64,000 nucleotides of DNA from Phaeospirillum sp. (GTDB taxonomy: Bacteria > Pseudomonadota > Alphaproteobacteria > Rhodospirillales > Magnetospirillaceae), in the NCBI GenBank assembly GCA_030651575.1, contig JAUSFB010000080.1, forward strand, positions 186,001 to 250,000, written 5' to 3'. The position numbers and the translations under genes were made by a program. The stretch's first letter is position 1; every line of letters begins with the position of its first letter. This document shows positions 17,908 to 27,188 of the stretch, one piece after another. Under the pieces are notes generated by a model that saw only the letters and a program-made list of their open reading frames with translations, was not told the origin of the DNA and made no database searches.

Positions 17908-18422
17908 AGGGTGACTTCGTGCTCGAAATAGTCCTTGTTGCGGATATCGGCGCCGGACTTGGTGCGATCGATATAGACCACCTTCCAGCCCGGCTGTTCC
18001 TCCTTGATCCGGCGCGCGACATTCATGGCGCGGGTGGAGAACTCGTGAATATCGCCCGCCGTCACGGTCTCGGCATGATCCAGCGAGCGCATCCAGGCCG
18101 AAATCTCGGCCTTGAGATCGGCGCCGAGGGCCAGGGCTCCCAGATCGGCCTTGGCGTCATCGCTGTTCCAGACGCCGTCGGCGCCGAAATAGCACATCAG
18201 GCGAACCCAGACATTGCGGTCGCCGGAGCGGGCCTGGGCGGGGCCTCCCAGCACGGTCATGGCGCGAAGGCGGCCGTTCTCGGCACGCAGCGCCTCGATC
18301 TCGGCCGCGCCCTCGTGCAGAAGGCCGGACAGGCACATGGCGTCGTGGCGGCCACCCGGACCACAGCGGCAGGCGGGGGCGGGAAAAGAATTCAAGCGAG
18401 AGAGAATGTCGGTGTCGGCCAT
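17904..18422 (-). CDS. Uncharacterised protein in the hox operon
   Basis: The 172-residue product has no family I recognise. The N-terminus carries C18, C20 and C30 (CRCGPGGRHDAMC), then a short Glu/Leu/Arg helix (GAAEIEALRAENGRLRAM) that could be a coiled coil. A mixed C-terminal region has many charged residues and ends in YFEHEVTL. There is no signal peptide or membrane segment. It starts 72 bases after the hoxW stop and overlaps the following cysteine-rich gene by 4 bases. AAAAGGG lies upstream of the ATG. Position suggests a hydrogenase accessory role, which is unproven. Confidence 0.7.
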   Translation of the reverse strand: MADTDILSRLNSFPAPACRCGPGGRHDAMCLSGLLHEGAAEIEALRAENGRLRAMTVLGGPAQARSGDRNVWVRLMCYFGADGVWNSDDAKADLGALALGADLKAEISAWMRSLDHAETVTAGDIHEFSTRAMNVARRIKEEQPGWKVVYIDRTKSGADIRNKDYFEHEVTL

Positions 18423-18494
18423 GGCCCAATACCCTTTTCCAGAATTACGCGCCTTCGGTTCGCCGAGTAGAATAGCCGCTTCCCACCCCGCCTC

Positions 18495-18983
18495 TCATGC
18501 GCCATCTCCGCCGGGCGGGTATGCGTCATGGGACAGCCAGCGGCAGGTCCAGGCCAGCGCCTCGGCCAGATGAGCGGCGGCGGCGGCGCTGATGGGGCTG
18601 CCAAGCTCGAACGCCTCGCCGGTGATGGCCAGCATCTGACAGGGCGGCGGCGGCTTGGCCCGCATGGTTTCATAGACATGCATGACGCCTTGGGGCGACA
18701 GGGCGTGGGTGGTGAAGCTGGAATCGCGGGCGGGCTCCAGCGTGGTGACGCGATAAGCCACATCCGGCGTCCCGGCCAAGGCGTCGACGAACAGCACCCG
18801 CCGCCGGCCGTCCAGGTCAAGCGCGTGCTCGACCTGAAGCTGAAAATCGGTCAGCAGGTCGACCGGCCCCCATTCGGGATGATCGGCCAGCGCCGCCTCC
18901 ACACCGTCCAGCAGCAGCGGCCCCAGGGCATCGTCCCCCCGGCTGGGATTGCCCCAGCCGAAGATCAGAGTCGGAGCGATCAC
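18495..18983 (-). CDS. hoxW: Hydrogenase maturation protease HoxW
   Basis: This 162-residue M52-family endopeptidase removes the C-terminal extension of the hydrogenase large subunit after nickel insertion. The N-terminal motif FGWGNPSRGDDALGP is the family hallmark; the Asp in GDD and the later Asp in VLFVDAL are the usual nickel-probing residues. The C-terminal conserved His lies in FTTHALSP. Its start overlaps the hoxH stop by 4 bases (ATGA), consistent with coupled synthesis of protease and substrate. It is slightly divergent in its C-terminal tail but of full length. Confidence 0.92.
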   Translation of the reverse strand: MIAPTLIFGWGNPSRGDDALGPLLLDGVEAALADHPEWGPVDLLTDFQLQVEHALDLDGRRRVLFVDALAGTPDVAYRVTTLEPARDSSFTTHALSPQGVMHVYETMRAKPPPPCQMLAITGEAFELGSPISAAAAAHLAEALAWTCRWLSHDAYPPGGDGA

Positions 18984-20479
18984 GCCCGAATCTGCCTGAT
19001 TTCGCCGCTCTCGTTCTTGGTGAGCACGTCGATCACGGTTCCGCTGGCATCCACCAGCGAGATTTCCAGCGGCATCTTGCCCACGGCATGGGTGGCGCAG
19101 GATAGGCAGGGGTCAAAGCAGCGGATCGCCACCTCGATGTGGTTAAGCAATCCCTCGGTCAGTTCGCGGCCGTTGAGATACTTCTTGGCCACCTCGCGCA
19201 CCGCCACATTCATGGCGGTGTTGTTGTTGGTGGTCGAGACGATCAAGTTGGCATAGGTGACCACGTCGTCGTCATTGACCCGGTAGTGGTGGAACAAGGT
19301 GCCGCGCGGCGCCTCGATCACCCCGATGCCTTCCTGACGGCGGGGGCCGCTGACCATGAGATCGCCACCCAGCACATCCTCGTCCACCAACAGCAACCGG
19401 ATAGTCTCGGCGGCGCACAGCATCTCGATCATGCGCGCCCAATGAAAGCCCAGCGAGCCGTGAATGGGCTTGCCGGCGCCATAGGCGACGAACTCCTTGC
19501 GCTCCTCCTCGGCCAGGGGCGTCGGGATACTGTCGCAGGTCTGGATGCGCGACAGCGGCCCCACCTTGTACCAGCCGTTCTCGTCACCCAGGGCGGTGAT
19601 ATAGGGGAACTTCATATAGCTCCACGACTTGACGCCCTCGGTCAGCAGGCTGTTATAGCCCTGGTAGCTGACCTGATCGAACATGGTCTCGCCATCCTTG
19701 TCCTTGGCCCGCAGCGCGCCATGGTAAAAGTCCAGCTCGCCGCCCGGACCGACCAGACTCATCATGGTCGAGGGCACGGCGCCAAAGCCGTCATACAGCG
19801 CCGGATTGGCGCGGTGCAGCTGCTTGATGATGCGAACCGCGTCACGGCTCCAGGCCACCATCTGGTCGGTGTCCTTCAGCAGGTAGTCGCGCTCCTCGGG
19901 CGTCAGCGCCTTGTTGACGCCGCCCGGTACCGAGCCGGTGCCGTGGACCCGCTTGCCCGAGGTAACCCGGATCACCTCCTGGCCGAATTTGCGCAGCAGC
20001 ACCCCCATCTTGGCCACATCCGGATTGGCGGCGGCCACACCCACGATGTTGCGCTTGGCCACATCGGAGTCGAAGCCGAACAGCAAATCGGGCGAGGACA
20101 GATGGAAGAAGTGCAAGGCGTGCGATTGCAGCATCTGGCCGTAATGCATCAGGCGGCGGATTTTTTCGGCCGTCGGCGTCAGCTGGGCGGCCCCGACGAT
20201 CATGTCCATGGCCTTGGAGGCGGCAAGATGGTGCGACACCGGGCAGATGCCGCACAACCGCTGCACCAGCACCGGCACTTCCCAATAGGGGCGGCCTTCG
20301 ATGAACTTCTCGAAGCCCCGGAACTCGACGATATGCAGGCGCACCTGATGCACCTTGTTGTCGTCGTCCAGCAATATGGTGACCTTGCCGTGGCCCTCGA
20401 CGCGCGAAACCGGCTCGATGACGATCCGACGCAGCGATTCGGGGTTCTTGGCGGTCTCAAGTTCGAACGGGTGGTTCAT
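18980..20479 (-). CDS. hoxH: NAD-linked [NiFe] hydrogenase large subunit HoxH
   Basis: The catalytic subunit (499 residues) of the bidirectional NAD-coupled hydrogenase. The nickel-iron site cysteines are C76/C79 in RLCGICPVSHH and C458/C461 in DPCLSCATH. His464 marks the expected HoxW cleavage site, leaving a 35-residue C-terminal extension in the precursor. I placed the start at the ATG at 20479, preceded by AAGAGGTCC. The same frame stays open to 20803, but that extension only shadows hoxY. It lies in hoxFUYHW order, 17 bases after hoxY. Full length, no missing ligand seen. Confidence 0.97.
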   Translation of the reverse strand: MNHPFELETAKNPESLRRIVIEPVSRVEGHGKVTILLDDDNKVHQVRLHIVEFRGFEKFIEGRPYWEVPVLVQRLCGICPVSHHLAASKAMDMIVGAAQLTPTAEKIRRLMHYGQMLQSHALHFFHLSSPDLLFGFDSDVAKRNIVGVAAANPDVAKMGVLLRKFGQEVIRVTSGKRVHGTGSVPGGVNKALTPEERDYLLKDTDQMVAWSRDAVRIIKQLHRANPALYDGFGAVPSTMMSLVGPGGELDFYHGALRAKDKDGETMFDQVSYQGYNSLLTEGVKSWSYMKFPYITALGDENGWYKVGPLSRIQTCDSIPTPLAEEERKEFVAYGAGKPIHGSLGFHWARMIEMLCAAETIRLLLVDEDVLGGDLMVSGPRRQEGIGVIEAPRGTLFHHYRVNDDDVVTYANLIVSTTNNNTAMNVAVREVAKKYLNGRELTEGLLNHIEVAIRCFDPCLSCATHAVGKMPLEISLVDASGTVIDVLTKNESGEIRQIRA

Positions 20480-20496
20480 GACAGGACCTCTTGGGT

Positions 20497-21054
20497 TCAG
20501 TCGAAATGGATCAGGCCGTGGCCCAGGCTTGGCGTGCGGCCGGCCAGGAGGTCGGTGAGGAACTTCCAGATGGCGTCGCCCGACGGGGGACAGCCCGGCA
20601 GGAAGTAGTCGATCTTGACCACCTCGTGCAGCGGATGCACCTCGTTCAGCAGCAGCGGAATTTCCGGGTCGTTGGGAATATGGACGCCGCGTCCGGGCTG
20701 GGCATAGACCGCCGCCAGGATGTCGCGGATATCCAGGCTGTTGCGCTGGGCCGGCAGTCCGCCATTGATCGAACACGCGCCGATGGCGATCAGGATTTTG
20801 CAATTCTTGCGAAACTCGTGCAGCACATGCACGTTTTCGGCATTACAGACCCCACCCTCGATGATGCCAATGTCGCAATCGGTGCTGCAATGCTTGATGT
20901 CGGTGAGGGGCGACCGGTCGAACTCGATCAGCTCGATCAGATCCAAGATGCGCTCGTCGATGTCGAGGAACGACATATGACAGCCGAAACAGCCGGCGAG
21001 CGAGGTGGTGGCGACCTTCAGTTTGCGCTTGGGCGCGGAGGTGGAAGCGTTCAT
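20497..21054 (-). CDS. hoxY: NAD-linked hydrogenase small subunit HoxY
   Basis: This 185-residue small subunit carries the proximal [4Fe-4S] cluster that passes electrons between HoxH and the diaphorase. Ligand cysteines are visible as C22/C25 in GCFGCHMSFLD, one in AIGACSINGGLP and one in LPGCPPSGDAIW. As usual for the soluble HoxY class, it is short and lacks the Tat signal and the extra clusters of membrane-bound uptake hydrogenases. Its ATG overlaps the hoxU stop by one base (TGATG). The enzyme is therefore predicted to be cytoplasmic. Confidence 0.96.
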   Translation of the reverse strand: MNASTSAPKRKLKVATTSLAGCFGCHMSFLDIDERILDLIELIEFDRSPLTDIKHCSTDCDIGIIEGGVCNAENVHVLHEFRKNCKILIAIGACSINGGLPAQRNSLDIRDILAAVYAQPGRGVHIPNDPEIPLLLNEVHPLHEVVKIDYFLPGCPPSGDAIWKFLTDLLAGRTPSLGHGLIHFD

Positions 21055-21833
21055 CAGACCTGCTCCTTCACCGGCGCGTATTGGACGGGATTGTCGCTGA
21101 TCGGGGCGGTATCGAAGCGGCGCTGCCCATAGGGCACCTCGAAACCATGCCGTTTGTGCAAGATCACCCCCACCGGACAGACATTGGCGGCCTTATCGGT
21201 GGCTGCCAGATTGGTGTCGCCCAGCTTGCCGCTTTCGCTGTTGCAGATCAGGTGCTTGGTATTGCCCCGGCCCGACAGCGAGAACACGTTCTTCTTATCG
21301 ACCTCGGCGCTGGCGCGGACGCACAGCTCGCACAAGATGCAGCGGTTGAAGTCCAACAGCACATCGGGATGGGTGGCGTCCACTTCACGCTTGGAGAAGT
21401 ACTGCGGGAAGTGCGGGCTCATGACGCCCAGATCGTAGGCCAGCCCCTGGAGCATGCACTTGCCGCTCTTTTCGCAAGACGGGCAGAAGTGGTTGCCTTC
21501 GACCAGCAGCATCTGCACCAGGGTCCGGCGCAGGTCCAGCAATTCGGGCGTGTTGCTCTCCACATGCTGCTCGGCCTGGGCCGGAGTGGTGCAGGACGCC
21601 GCCGCGCGACCGGGGATCTTGACGGTTTGTCCGTCCTCGGTGGTGATGGTGCGGCTGTCGATACGCACGGTGCACAGCTTGCACGAGCCATGCGGCTTGA
21701 ACTCCGGATGGTAGCAGAGATGCGGGATGTATTTACCCGCCGTCAGCGCCGCCTGGATGATGGTTTGGCCTTCCTCGAAGGGAATTTCCTCGTCATCGAG
21801 AAAAAAACTCTTGGTGTCCTGACCGTTGCTCAT
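21054..21833 (-). CDS. hoxU: NAD-linked hydrogenase diaphorase subunit HoxU
   Basis: This 259-residue iron-sulfur subunit relates to the N-terminal part of NuoG and connects HoxF with HoxY. It shows a plant-ferredoxin-like [2Fe-2S] motif (LCYHPEFKPHGSCKLC, plus Cys in AASCTTPAQ), a His/Cys [4Fe-4S] motif (NHFCPSCEKSGKCMLQ) and further four-cysteine clusters (CILCELC and NVCPVG). Its start overlaps the hoxF stop by 4 bases. The frame is complete and of typical length. With HoxF it forms the NADH-dehydrogenase module. Confidence 0.95.
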   Translation of the reverse strand: MSNGQDTKSFFLDDEEIPFEEGQTIIQAALTAGKYIPHLCYHPEFKPHGSCKLCTVRIDSRTITTEDGQTVKIPGRAAASCTTPAQAEQHVESNTPELLDLRRTLVQMLLVEGNHFCPSCEKSGKCMLQGLAYDLGVMSPHFPQYFSKREVDATHPDVLLDFNRCILCELCVRASAEVDKKNVFSLSGRGNTKHLICNSESGKLGDTNLAATDKAANVCPVGVILHKRHGFEVPYGQRRFDTAPISDNPVQYAPVKEQV

Positions 21834-23695
21834 GCCTCGTCCCCCGCCTTGGTGCCGATGCCGGATTTCGACTTACGGTGTGCGATATGAAAGTGCGCGC
21901 CGGGATCGTCGCGGCCGGTGACTTCACGCATTTTGGACAGGGCCTTGTCCAGATCGAAGGCCGGTTCGAACTCGTGAACGTTCAGCCGCAGTTCGTAGGA
22001 GGGGCGGAACTTCTGCAAGGTGTCGGCGACGCAATTGCCGGCGGTCTGCCCCAGGCCGCAATGACTGGCGGTTTTCAGGGTGCGGATGATGCGCCAGATA
22101 TCGTTGATGTCGTACTCGCCGCCATGGCCCTCGTGAATCTTGTCCATGCCGTTCTTCAGCAAGGTGGTGCCCACCCGGCACGGCGTGCAAAAGCCACAGC
22201 TTTCATGGACGAAGAAGTGGGCGAAGTTGCGCGCCACCTCGAACATGTCGCGGCTGTTGTCGAAGATCATGAACGAGCCGCCGGTCGGGATATCCTCGAA
22301 GGCGATGCGGCGGCCGAACTCGGCCGGCGCGATGCACAGGCCCGACGCGCCGGCGATCTGGCAGGCCTGGGTGTCGCGGGCGCCGCAATCGGCCAGCACC
22401 TGGGCCACCGTCACGCCATAGGGATACTCGTAGACGCCCGGCCGGGCGCAATCGCCGGAAATGGACAAGACCTTGGTGCCGGTCGATTTGGCGGTGCCCA
22501 GCGTCTTGTACCAAGCGGCGCCCTTGGCGGCGATCAGGGCGGCGGCCGCTAGGGTCTCCACATTGTTGACCGCCGTCGGCTGGCCGAGGAAGCCGCTGGT
22601 CACCGGGAAGGGCGGCCGCTTGCGGGGCACGCCGCGCTTGCCTTCCAGCGATTCGAGAAGGGCGGTTTCCTCGCCGCAGATATAAGCGCCGGCTCCCATA
22701 TGGATTTCGATGTCGAAGTCGAAGCCGATCTGGCCCAGGACGCTCTTGCCCAGCAGATTGGCGGCGCGGCGGCGCTGGAGAACCTCGTTGAGGGGCTCCA
22801 TCAGATAGCGGTACTCGCCGCGCAGATAGACCAGCCCCTTTTTCGCGCCGATGACGTAGCCGGCGATGGTCATGCCCTCGAACACCAGATCGGCGCAGGA
22901 CGACAGCAGCACCCGGTCCTTGAAGGTGCCCGGCTCGCCTTCGTCGGCGTTGCAGACCACGTAATGGGCCGGGCTGGAGCCGGTGCCGGGGGCATTGCGG
23001 CAGAACTCCCACTTCTGGCCGGTGGAGAACCCCGCGCCGCCGCGGCCGCGCAAGCCAGAGGCCTTGACCGCCTCCAGCACGTCTTGCGGGCTCTTCAGGG
23101 CGCGCAGGGCGTCGCCGGGGGCCAGATCGTGACTGAGCAGGGCGTCCTTGCGGCGGATATTGTCCTCCACCAGGAAGAACTCGGCGGGCCATTCGGCCAG
23201 CGGCACCTGACGACGGATCAGATCGACGACCTTATCCACCCGCTCCGGCGTCATGCGGGTGATGGGACGGTAATTGACCAGAATCGCCGGCCCCTGGTCG
23301 CACATGCCGGTGCAAGACGTGGTGTCGACGCTGACCAGCCCGTCCTCGGACACGTTGCCCGCCTTCAGCCACAGCTTCTTGCACATGCGGGCCATCAGAT
23401 CGGCGTTGCCCTGCATGCGGTCGGTGATGTTGTCGCTCCACAGCACGCGATAGCGGCCTAGCGGCTCGGTGTGGAAGAAGTGGTAAAAGCCCGCCACCCC
23501 CTCGACCCGCGCCCGCGGCAGTTTGGCGCCGTCGGCAATGGCGGTCAGGATGGAGGGGGACAGCCAGCCCAGGCCTTCCTGGACCTCCCGCAGGATTTGC
23601 ATCAGGCGGGTGGCGTCGTGGCCATGCCGCGAGAGAACCCCCTCGATGACGCCCTTTTCGTCGGCGCCGCCGCCGCTCGAATTTGCAGTCCGCAT
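21830..23695 (-). CDS. hoxF: NAD-linked hydrogenase diaphorase subunit HoxF
   Basis: This 621-residue subunit oxidises or reduces NAD(H). The N-terminal thioredoxin-like [2Fe-2S] region (about 1-160, related to NuoE/HoxE) has cysteines at 105, 128 and 132. The NuoF-like part contains the FMN/NADH motifs LRGRGGAGFSTGQKW and NADEGEPGTFKDR. A C-terminal [4Fe-4S] site is ESCGFCTPCRVGT. The ATG at 23695 has GTGGGGAG at good spacing; the frame extends to 23824, but that part looks non-coding. First gene of the operon hoxF-U-Y-H-W. A palindrome upstream may be an operator. Only three of the four expected N-terminal cluster cysteines are evident by eye. Confidence 0.95.
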   Translation of the reverse strand: MRTANSSGGGADEKGVIEGVLSRHGHDATRLMQILREVQEGLGWLSPSILTAIADGAKLPRARVEGVAGFYHFFHTEPLGRYRVLWSDNITDRMQGNADLMARMCKKLWLKAGNVSEDGLVSVDTTSCTGMCDQGPAILVNYRPITRMTPERVDKVVDLIRRQVPLAEWPAEFFLVEDNIRRKDALLSHDLAPGDALRALKSPQDVLEAVKASGLRGRGGAGFSTGQKWEFCRNAPGTGSSPAHYVVCNADEGEPGTFKDRVLLSSCADLVFEGMTIAGYVIGAKKGLVYLRGEYRYLMEPLNEVLQRRRAANLLGKSVLGQIGFDFDIEIHMGAGAYICGEETALLESLEGKRGVPRKRPPFPVTSGFLGQPTAVNNVETLAAAALIAAKGAAWYKTLGTAKSTGTKVLSISGDCARPGVYEYPYGVTVAQVLADCGARDTQACQIAGASGLCIAPAEFGRRIAFEDIPTGGSFMIFDNSRDMFEVARNFAHFFVHESCGFCTPCRVGTTLLKNGMDKIHEGHGGEYDINDIWRIIRTLKTASHCGLGQTAGNCVADTLQKFRPSYELRLNVHEFEPAFDLDKALSKMREVTGRDDPGAHFHIAHRKSKSGIGTKAGDEA

Positions 23696-23785
23696 GTGAA
23701 TACTCCCCACCTGCTTCGCGTTCGATGTTGGCCGCCAAGAGACAGCCCCCATTCCAGGCACTTCATCCCCCACGCTCTTCCCCGA

Positions 23786-23806
23786 GGGTGTAAAAAGCCT
23801 ACACCC
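23786..23806. promoter_or_regulatory. Perfect 7-bp palindrome upstream of hoxF
   Basis: GGGTGTA-N7-TACACCC lies 91 bases before hoxF and about 150 bases before the divergent GNAT-Rrf2 pair. No gene ends nearby, so it is not a terminator. Its symmetry suits a dimeric regulator. The regulator is unknown. Confidence 0.45.
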
Positions 23807-23955
23807 GGCGGGGCCATTCGCCAACCCGCTATCCGGCGCTCCGCCATCAGGCTTTTACATGCCAGCCCCCGCCCCACAGCGTATCCGTAGAATTAGCGTT
23901 GTCATTACACGTTGCGTGCACTAAAACGGTGATATCAAGCGGAGAGATACGCTAA

Positions 23956-24459
23956 ATGGCAAATTCACAGCCTCGGCAGTCAGAACGGAAATGCAATGTC
24001 CGCCTAGCGAAGGCGTCCGACATTCCACAAGTGATTGCCATTGATGCTGAAAACACGGGTCTTTCCAAAGCCGAGTATTGGGAAGATCTATTCGATCGTT
24101 ATAATAATCGCTCGGCCGATATGGACGACGATACGCAGCCTAAATCAGTAAAACGGTACCGATTTTTCTTAGTGGCCTGCGACGGTGACACGGTTCTTGG
24201 CTTCATCATCGGCGAAGTCCGTGCCTGGGAGTTCGGATCTCCTCCCTGCGGCTGGGTTTTCGCCATCGGCGTCCGCAACGAAATTCGCCAGGGCGGCGTC
24301 GGCAACACCTTGTTGGAGGCGCTGAACGAACGCTTTCGCAAGGCGGGGGCGAACAAGGTCCGCACCATGCTGGCGCGCGACCACACCCTGATCATGAGCT
24401 TTTTCCGAAGCCAGGGGATGATGGCCGGCCCCTTCATCGAGCTCGAAAAGGACCTCTGA
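23956..24459 (+). CDS. GNAT-family N-acetyltransferase
   Basis: A 167-residue acetyl-CoA-dependent acyltransferase of the GNAT fold. The N-terminus is VRLAKASDIPQVIAIDAENT. The central strand FFLVACDGDTVLGFIIGEV is followed by the acetyl-CoA-binding loop VRNEIRQGGVGNTLLEAL, a variant of R/Q-x-x-G-x-G/A. It ends with the usual FFRSQGM...FIELEKDL. It lacks signals for a specific substrate; RimI-like protein acetylation is one possibility. GGAGAG precedes the ATG. The stop overlaps the start of the Rrf2-type regulator by one base, and both lie opposite the hox operon. Confidence 0.88.
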   Translation: MANSQPRQSERKCNVRLAKASDIPQVIAIDAENTGLSKAEYWEDLFDRYNNRSADMDDDTQPKSVKRYRFFLVACDGDTVLGFIIGEVRAWEFGSPPCGWVFAIGVRNEIRQGGVGNTLLEALNERFRKAGANKVRTMLARDHTLIMSFFRSQGMMAGPFIELEKDL

Positions 24460-24869
24460 TGAAACTGCAAAAAGCCACGCGTTGCGCCCTGTTCGCCATC
24501 ATGGAGCTGGCGGCGGAGCCCGACCGGCAACTTTCCGCCAACGAGATCGCCGAGAAGTATGGCATCTCCACCAATCATCTGGCCAAGGTCCTGCGCTCGC
24601 TGGGCCGGGTCGGGCTGGTCGAGGCGGTGCGCGGCGCTGGCGGCGGCTATCGCTTTTCCGGCAATCGGCGGCGCACCACCCTGCTCGACATCATCCAGTT
24701 GTTCGAGACCATCGACCCCATCCGCCACGGCGAGCGCGAGGACGGCGACGACACCACCGAGGGCAAGGCCCTCTGTCAGGTGCTGATGGAGATCGAAGAC
24801 ACCGCCCGCGCCACCTTCGCCTCCATCACCCTCGACACCATGATCAAGCTGGTGGACCGGGGACGGTAA
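24459..24869 (+). CDS. Rrf2-family transcriptional regulator
   Basis: This 136-residue winged-helix regulator begins MKLQKATRCALFAIMEL and has the Rrf2 recognition segment (YGISTNHLAKVLRSLGRVGLVEAVRGAGGGYRFS). Rrf2 members such as IscR and NsrR often hold an Fe-S cluster on three cysteines near residues 90-106. Here only C106 (ALCQVL) remains there, plus C9, so a classical cluster is unlikely. It is coupled to the GNAT gene. It may control that gene or the divergent hox operon, but no site has been proven. It converges with comEC. Confidence 0.9.
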   Translation: MKLQKATRCALFAIMELAAEPDRQLSANEIAEKYGISTNHLAKVLRSLGRVGLVEAVRGAGGGYRFSGNRRRTTLLDIIQLFETIDPIRHGEREDGDDTTEGKALCQVLMEIEDTARATFASITLDTMIKLVDRGR

Positions 24870-24878
24870 AAGCCCCGC

Positions 24879-27098
24879 CTACTCGTCCTCCCCGTCCTCA
24901 TCCTTGCGCGGCGCCGTCGCCTCCTTGACCGGCTCGACCGCCTTTTTCCGGGGATGAGGCCGCCACGACCAGGGGCGGTCGCCCTGCCAGCCGGCGACCG
25001 TCTCGACCCGCACCCCGTCCGGGCCGAGCCACAGGGCGTGCGGGCCGCGCCGCCACAGGTCGAAGCGGTCCACCACCACCTTGACGCCACGACAGGCGCC
25101 GCGCAGCGGAACGCTGCTGATCACCACATCGGCGACGGCGCAGGCCTTCTCGGGATGGTCCTCGTCCTTGACCAGCGCCACCACCCGCCCATCCATCCGC
25201 CAGATGCAGCCCAATGGATCGCAGCGCAGGCGGCCGTCCCGCGACGAGCTTGTCTTCGGCCAGCGCTCGGGCGCCTCGGGTCCGGCCCGGCGGCTCCAGG
25301 TATCCTTGAGGATACGGCCACCCTTGCCGTTGAGCAGCAAGCCGCCTTCGGTGGTCCGCACCGCCATGCCGCTGCCGTGTCCGTCCACCAGCAGGTCGGG
25401 CAGATCGACCAGGGCCATGGAGGCCAGCCCCGCCGCCATGGGGACCAATCCCCACAACCGCCAGCTCTTACGCCAAAAGCACAGCCAGCAGCCTCCCAGG
25501 GTGAACGCCACCATGCCCGACAACGGCAAGACCGGCACGGTGACCGCCGAATTTGGCCAGGACGCCACCCAGACCGCCACCATATTGACGCCCTCGACTC
25601 CCCAGCCCATGGGCGCCAGGGCGATCTTCTCCAGCCCCAGGGGCAACAGCAGGAACATCAGCAACGCCCACGGCATCACCCAAAAACCGGTCAGCGGCAC
25701 CGCGATCATGTTGGCCACCACCGACCACACGGCAAAGCGGTTGAAGTGATAGACTCCATAAACCGCGGTGGCGGTGCCGGCGATCAAGGTACTCATCACC
25801 ACCCCGAACACGTAAAGACCGGCGGCGGAGACAAAGCCGGGACGGGTCGCCTTCCAGGCTCCCTGGCGCGGCGTCATCTCCTCGTAGGCGGCGATCAGGG
25901 CGACCACGGCGGCGAACGACATCTGAAAGCTGGGGCCGATCACCTCCTCCGGCGACCACAGCATGATCACCACCGCCGCCCACACCACCAGCCGCATGGA
26001 CAGCGCCACCCGGTCCAGCAGCACCGCCAGCAGGATCAGCCCGGTCATGAAGAACGAGCGCAGCGCCGGCACCGGCGAGCCCGCCAGCAAGGTGTAGAAC
26101 CAGGCGAAGCCGATGGCCAGCAAGGCCGCCCACTTCTTGATGGGGTAGCGCAGCGCCAGCGGCGGACAGAGCGCCAGCAAGGCCCGCAGCCCCACGAAGA
26201 CCAACCCCGCCGCCATGGTGATGTGCAGGCCCGAGATGGACAGGATATGGGCCAGCCCGGAATCGCGGTAGGCCTGCATCATGGCCGGAGAAATCGGCAT
26301 CTGGTCGCCGGTGGTCAGCGCCGCCGACACCGCGCCGCGATCGCCCGGCAGCACCGCCAGGATGCGGGCGGTGATGGCGTGGCGCAGATCGTTGACCGCG
26401 ATGGTCCAGCCGGCGCGCCAGCCCCGGGACTCCCCAGCGTCGAGAATCTCGACCCGCCCCAAGGCGGTGCCGACCGCGCCAAGCTGCCTGAACCAGGCGA
26501 ACCGGGCGAAATCGAAGGCTCCCGGCATGGCCGGCTGGGGCGGCGGCATCAGCATGGCGCGCACCCGGATGCGCTGACCGGCGGTGACATCGGGGCCGCC
26601 GGGCTTGACCTTGACGCGGGCCTTGGCCGGCACCACCACCTCGGCCTTGTCCACCACCACCTTTTCCAAGGTGACCCGCATACCGCCGGCAGGAAGCATC
26701 TCGACCTCGGAGACGATCCCCTCCAGCATCAGCGCCCCGGTATTGCGCTCGACCACCGGAGCCGCCATCAAGGCGGAACGGATCTGGGCGGCGGCCAGCC
26801 CCACCGCGCCGCAGAGCAGGATCACCAGCAGCACGAACGGCGCCAGCCGACGCCGCACCGCCACGGTCGCCACGGCCAGCGCCAGCACGGCCGACGGCCC
26901 CAGCCAAAGCGGCGGCTCGGCCGGCAGCGCGAAATAAAGCCCGATGCCGCAGCCCAGGAACCAAGGCAGCCATAAAGGCCAGCGCTCCCGCTCCGCCATC
27001 AGCCGATCGCCGAGGGCGTAAAGAAGTCTGGGCCGTCTCTCGCTTCCCAACCCAAGGGCCAGGGTATTTCCCATCCTATCGGGCGGGTTTTTTGCCAT
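24879..27098 (-). CDS. comEC: ComEC/Rec2-family competence membrane protein
   Basis: A 739-residue inner-membrane protein matching the DNA-uptake channel ComEC. It has N-terminal membrane segments, then a DUF4131-type soluble domain (about 120-230). The polytopic Competence domain (about 240-530) contains the signature [18 protein letters not shown]. The C-terminus (about 560-739) is a soluble, charged region rather than a recognisable full metallo-beta-lactamase domain. This seems common in alphaproteobacterial relatives. The tail is very rich in Lys, Glu and Asp. GAGGGTGG precedes the ATG. No other competence gene is nearby. It is divergent from gltX. Confidence 0.93.
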   Translation of the reverse strand: MAKNPPDRMGNTLALGLGSERRPRLLYALGDRLMAERERWPLWLPWFLGCGIGLYFALPAEPPLWLGPSAVLALAVATVAVRRRLAPFVLLVILLCGAVGLAAAQIRSALMAAPVVERNTGALMLEGIVSEVEMLPAGGMRVTLEKVVVDKAEVVVPAKARVKVKPGGPDVTAGQRIRVRAMLMPPPQPAMPGAFDFARFAWFRQLGAVGTALGRVEILDAGESRGWRAGWTIAVNDLRHAITARILAVLPGDRGAVSAALTTGDQMPISPAMMQAYRDSGLAHILSISGLHITMAAGLVFVGLRALLALCPPLALRYPIKKWAALLAIGFAWFYTLLAGSPVPALRSFFMTGLILLAVLLDRVALSMRLVVWAAVVIMLWSPEEVIGPSFQMSFAAVVALIAAYEEMTPRQGAWKATRPGFVSAAGLYVFGVVMSTLIAGTATAVYGVYHFNRFAVWSVVANMIAVPLTGFWVMPWALLMFLLLPLGLEKIALAPMGWGVEGVNMVAVWVASWPNSAVTVPVLPLSGMVAFTLGGCWLCFWRKSWRLWGLVPMAAGLASMALVDLPDLLVDGHGSGMAVRTTEGGLLLNGKGGRILKDTWSRRAGPEAPERWPKTSSSRDGRLRCDPLGCIWRMDGRVVALVKDEDHPEKACAVADVVISSVPLRGACRGVKVVVDRFDLWRRGPHALWLGPDGVRVETVAGWQGDRPWSWRPHPRKKAVEPVKEATAPRKDEDGEDE

Positions 27099-27188
27099 CC
27101 ACCCTCAACACCGGGCTGTTTCGTGCCGCAGAATATGCTACACAGGGCAGCCCTGTCCCCCACGGTGAAGGATGCCAGTAGCACCGCC

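Noticed and set aside
20480-20803. N-terminal extension of hoxH
   Set aside because: Codons upstream of 20479 are a shadow of hoxY; the ATG at 20479 has a good ribosome site and matches the family start.
23925-23945. FNR-like site (TGATATCA) before the GNAT gene
   Set aside because: It lacks the four-base spacer and second half of TTGAT-N4-ATCAA, so I do not call it an anaerobic regulator site.
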